NCBI GenBank assembly: GCA_002391195.1
Contig: DGRZ01000058.1
Location: 1-23,153 of the forward strand
Length of the DNA: 23,153 nt
Source: Fibrobacter sp. UBA4375
GTDB taxonomy: Bacteria > Fibrobacterota > Fibrobacteria > Fibrobacterales > Fibrobacteraceae
Direction: 5' to 3'
The translations under genes were made by a program, and so were the position numbers. How positions within the stretch are numbered: the first letter of the stretch is position 1; every line of letters begins with the position of its first letter. Below the pieces are notes generated by a model, which did no database searches, was not told where the DNA came from, and was given only the letters and a program-made list of their open reading frames with translations. This document shows positions 21,054 through 23,153 of the stretch, in pieces.

Positions 21054-23003
21054 ATGAAATTGAATCTGAAAAAACGAATTTTTGAAAAAATGGCAAACAA
21101 CTGTTGTCAAGATTCAAACAATTGTTGCCTCTTTGCAAAATATTGTTACCTGCTGCTGGTGTTTGCAACGACTGTTTTCGCCCAGGAATTCAACATGAAT
21201 TCCATGCCGCCTCCCGAAATGCAGATGGAGTATTCGGCAGGGGCGTTGAAAAATGGCGGGACACTCACCGTAACCGTGACCGTCCCCGACAAATGGCACG
21301 TAAACGCCAACAAGGTCACCGACGAATTCTTGAAACCCTCCTCTGTCGAAGCCAAGGCCGAAGGTCTTGAATTTGGCGAGGCGGTTTGGCCCGAACCTAT
21401 AAAGGAATACAACGAAGCCCTGGAGCTTGAAATCTGGACTTTCCGCGGGACGTTTTCCGTAAAGATTCCGGTAAAAACTGTTGACGGTGCAAACTACGAC
21501 AGCCTTGGCACCAGCGTCACCTTTAATTACCAGGCCTGTGACAACTCTATCTGCCTCGCTCCCGCAAGCAAGACCATCTCATTAGACGGATCGTTAAACG
21601 GTGGTGCGGTAGGCGCTGGCGTAAAAAAAAACGATTCTGAAATAGGGGCGGTCGAAGGTCGCACAGGCGAAAGTCGCACAGACGCCAGGGAGAACCGTGC
21701 GGGCAGTAGAACCGGGCTTGCCGACGGGGATTCCGCCGGTATCGCGCTCCTGCTGTTCTTTGCCTTCGTGGGCGGGATCATCCTGAACCTGATGCCCTGC
21801 GTTCTGCCGGTACTTTCTCTGAAGCTTTTCAGCCTGATCAAACAGGCAGGAGAAAGCCGCGGACGGCTCCTCGCCTTGGGAGGAGCCACAACGGCAGGCA
21901 TCCTGGTGAGTTTCTGGGTGCTGGCCGCCGTTGTCGCCGCCGTCAAGGCCGGCGGCGGGTCCGCAGGCTGGGGGATGCAGTTCCAGAGCGCTGGCTTTAT
22001 CGCCTTCATGGTGGTCATCCTGACCGCTTTTGCCATGAGCTTTTTCGGAGTCTTTGAAATCTGGCTTCCCTGGAGCACTACTACCCGAATGGACAGCGCA
22101 GGCCAAAAATCCGGACTTGTGGGAGCGTTCTTTACGGGTGCGCTCCTGGTGCTTTTGAGCACACCCTGTTCCGCGCCCTTCCTGGGTACCGCCATGGGGT
22201 TCGCCTTTGCGCAGACCACGCCAATCCTGTTCCTGTTCTTTACTGCGGCAGGCCTTGGCCTTGCCCTCCCCTATATGCTGGTGAGTGCCTTCCCCGGCGT
22301 GCTTAAGGTTTTCCCGAAACCTGGCGTGTGGATGGTCCATCTGCAACGGGTAATGGGCGTCTTGCTGCTTGCAAGCGTAGGTTGGCTTTTCTGGATTGTA
22401 AATGAGCAGGCGGGAGTTACAGGCGTAGAACTTTTTGCCGCCGTCGCTATCGCAAGCATCGCCTGCTCTGTTCTGCTCGGGAAATTCGCAAAACCGGGAA
22501 CCGCCTTTATCCGTGAAGTTGCGGTAGTCATTCTCAGTAGCGCCGCGCTGTTCTCCCTCTGGTTTGCAGGAATCGCTCCCGAATACGAGCGGGCGGCCAT
22601 CGCCACCTTTAACGCCCGCATGCAACAGCAAATGACCGAAGACGGGTGGTTCCGCTACAGCCCTGCTCTCATCGAAGAATTTGCCAAGGCGAAACGCACC
22701 GTCTTTATCGACGTTACCGCCGACTGGTGCCTCACCTGCAAGGCCAACGAAGCCGCCGTCCTTGAAGACGAAGACTTTGTCCGCGCCATGGACAGCCTGA
22801 ACGTGGCCCTTGTAAAGGCGGACTGGACCCGGGAAACTCCCGAAGTCAACGCGCTTCTGCAAAGCATGGAAAAATCAGGGGTGCCCGCCTATGCCATCTA
22901 CCCCGCCGGAGACGCCTCCAAGCAAATCGTGCTGCCGGAGTTGCTCACGGTAGAGGGGATTGTAGAGAAAATTCAGAATTCAGATTTTGGATTTCAGAAT
23001 TAA
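21054..23003 (+). CDS. dsbD: Thiol:disulfide interchange protein DsbD
   Basis: A 649-residue inner-membrane protein that carries electrons from cytosolic thioredoxin to periplasmic disulfide isomerases and cytochrome c maturation. All three domains are present. The periplasmic alpha domain has CDNSIC (C162/C167). The membrane domain has about eight helices with the paired Cys C249 (LNLMPCVLPVLSLKLFSL) and C372 (LLSTPCSAPFLG). The C-terminal thioredoxin domain has WCLTC (558-562) and the cis-Pro segment SGVPAYAIY. A linker (about 180-222) is charged and low in complexity. The signal peptide core LLLVFATTVFA is preceded by a long Cys-rich stretch (NNCCQDSNNCCLFAKYC). ATG 21090 (residue 13) is an alternative start; neither has a clear ribosome site. 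The last codons (SDFGFQN) come from a spacer repeat. Confidence 0.92.
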   Translation: MKLNLKKRIFEKMANNCCQDSNNCCLFAKYCYLLLVFATTVFAQEFNMNSMPPPEMQMEYSAGALKNGGTLTVTVTVPDKWHVNANKVTDEFLKPSSVEAKAEGLEFGEAVWPEPIKEYNEALELEIWTFRGTFSVKIPVKTVDGANYDSLGTSVTFNYQACDNSICLAPASKTISLDGSLNGGAVGAGVKKNDSEIGAVEGRTGESRTDARENRAGSRTGLADGDSAGIALLLFFAFVGGIILNLMPCVLPVLSLKLFSLIKQAGESRGRLLALGGATTAGILVSFWVLAAVVAAVKAGGGSAGWGMQFQSAGFIAFMVVILTAFAMSFFGVFEIWLPWSTTTRMDSAGQKSGLVGAFFTGALLVLLSTPCSAPFLGTAMGFAFAQTTPILFLFFTAAGLGLALPYMLVSAFPGVLKVFPKPGVWMVHLQRVMGVLLLASVGWLFWIVNEQAGVTGVELFAAVAIASIACSVLLGKFAKPGTAFIREVAVVILSSAALFSLWFAGIAPEYERAAIATFNARMQQQMTEDGWFRYSPALIEEFAKAKRTVFIDVTADWCLTCKANEAAVLEDEDFVRAMDSLNVALVKADWTRETPEVNALLQSMEKSGVPAYAIYPAGDASKQIVLPELLTVEGIVEKIQNSDFGFQN

Positions 23004-23040
23004 AATTAATTCGGAATTCCGAACTCAGAAATCCGAACTG
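22970..23040. repeat. AATTC/GAATT oligonucleotide repeats at the dsbD 3' end
   Basis: CAGAATTCAGA, GGATTTCAGAATT, TTCGGAATTCCGAA (a perfect 14-nt palindrome, 23010-23023) and AGAAATCCGAACT follow one another. The first two units lie inside the dsbD frame. The palindrome followed by AT-rich sequence could help end transcription of the left-pointing gene at the edge, but there is no clear T tract. Confidence 0.5.
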
Positions 23041-23042
23041 CT

Positions 23043-23153
23043 TTACCGCTTGCCTTCTTTCTTGTACCGCTCGATACATTCGGCGTAGAAGTCGAAGGTC
23101 TGCTTGGCAATGGACTTCCAGCTGAACACGTCGATGGCCCGCTTGCGGCTCAC
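23043..23153 (-). CDS. C-terminal end of a probable GT4-type glycosyltransferase (glycogen/starch synthase-like), partial
   Basis: The last 36 codons of a minus-strand gene are present, ending in TAA at 23043. The translated end begins RKRAIDVFSWKSIAKQT and closes with TFDFYAECIERYKKEGKR. The RAxxxFSWxxIAxxTxxxY pattern is the usual final helix of GT-B fold, family 4 glycosyltransferases, including bacterial glycogen or alpha-maltose-1-phosphate synthases and mannosyltransferases. The donor, acceptor and exact subgroup cannot be read from this fragment. Confidence 0.65.
   Translation of the reverse strand: MSRKRAIDVFSWKSIAKQTFDFYAECIERYKKEGKR

Noticed and set aside
21594..22862. 422-codon minus-strand open frame opposite dsbD
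   Set aside because: Shadow of the DsbD membrane and thioredoxin domains, with no start signal.

Overview
The window most likely comes from a Fibrobacter species (phylum Fibrobacterota). It has moderate GC, a giant secreted protein made of GLUG and InlB-type B-repeats with a short C-terminal sorting-like domain, a PorV/PorQ-like barrel, a propeller protein with a PorZ/FlgD-like tail, and many small intergenic palindromes and oligonucleotide repeats. The genus is an inference from protein style; there is no rRNA gene to confirm it.

Layout. Positions 1-187 (minus) hold the start of a Cys/His-rich mini-protein. Positions 329-1651 (minus) are aspartate kinase (lysC), with a structured leader, a good promoter and a terminator. 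Positions 1889-10654 (minus) look like a two-gene unit: a 229-residue membrane-anchored protein of unknown function followed 15 nt later by a 2,686-residue repeat protein. Positions 10655-11151 carry no gene but several hairpins. Positions 11152-11834 (minus) form a compact type III toxin-antitoxin system. Divergent from it, at 11967-12971 (plus), is a lone sigma-54 activator with no sensor domain. It converges on and overlaps by 4 nt a PorV/PorQ-like outer-membrane protein (12968-13894, minus). After a spacer full of short repeats come a family 2 glycosyltransferase and a polytopic DUF6056-like membrane protein (14201-16672, plus). A minus-strand operon at 16687-21021 reads ECF sigma factor, propeller protein with C-terminal domain, lipoprotein, CCA-adding enzyme. 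Divergent from it is full-length DsbD (21054-23003, plus). The right edge holds the last 36 codons of a probable GT4-type glycosyltransferase (minus).

The most interesting element is the type III toxin-antitoxin locus. The 162-residue protein resembles the ToxN/TenpN/AbiQ endoribonucleases. Immediately upstream are a sigma-70-like promoter, a 52-nt-period tandem repeat (about 1.75 copies) and a 16-bp hairpin with a T tract, in exactly the order expected for an RNA antitoxin and its attenuating terminator. Each repeat can fold as an H-type pseudoknot, and both base substitutions between the two copies keep the pairing through wobble or Watson-Crick pairs. The system is hidden from ORF-based annotation because an open frame runs through the repeats into the toxin.

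Other notable points are two nested higher-order repeats in the giant protein (a 1,038-nt unit of 12 GLUG motifs and a 621-nt unit of three B-repeats) and a possible functional link between the sorting-like tail, the PorV-like barrel and the PorZ-like propeller.
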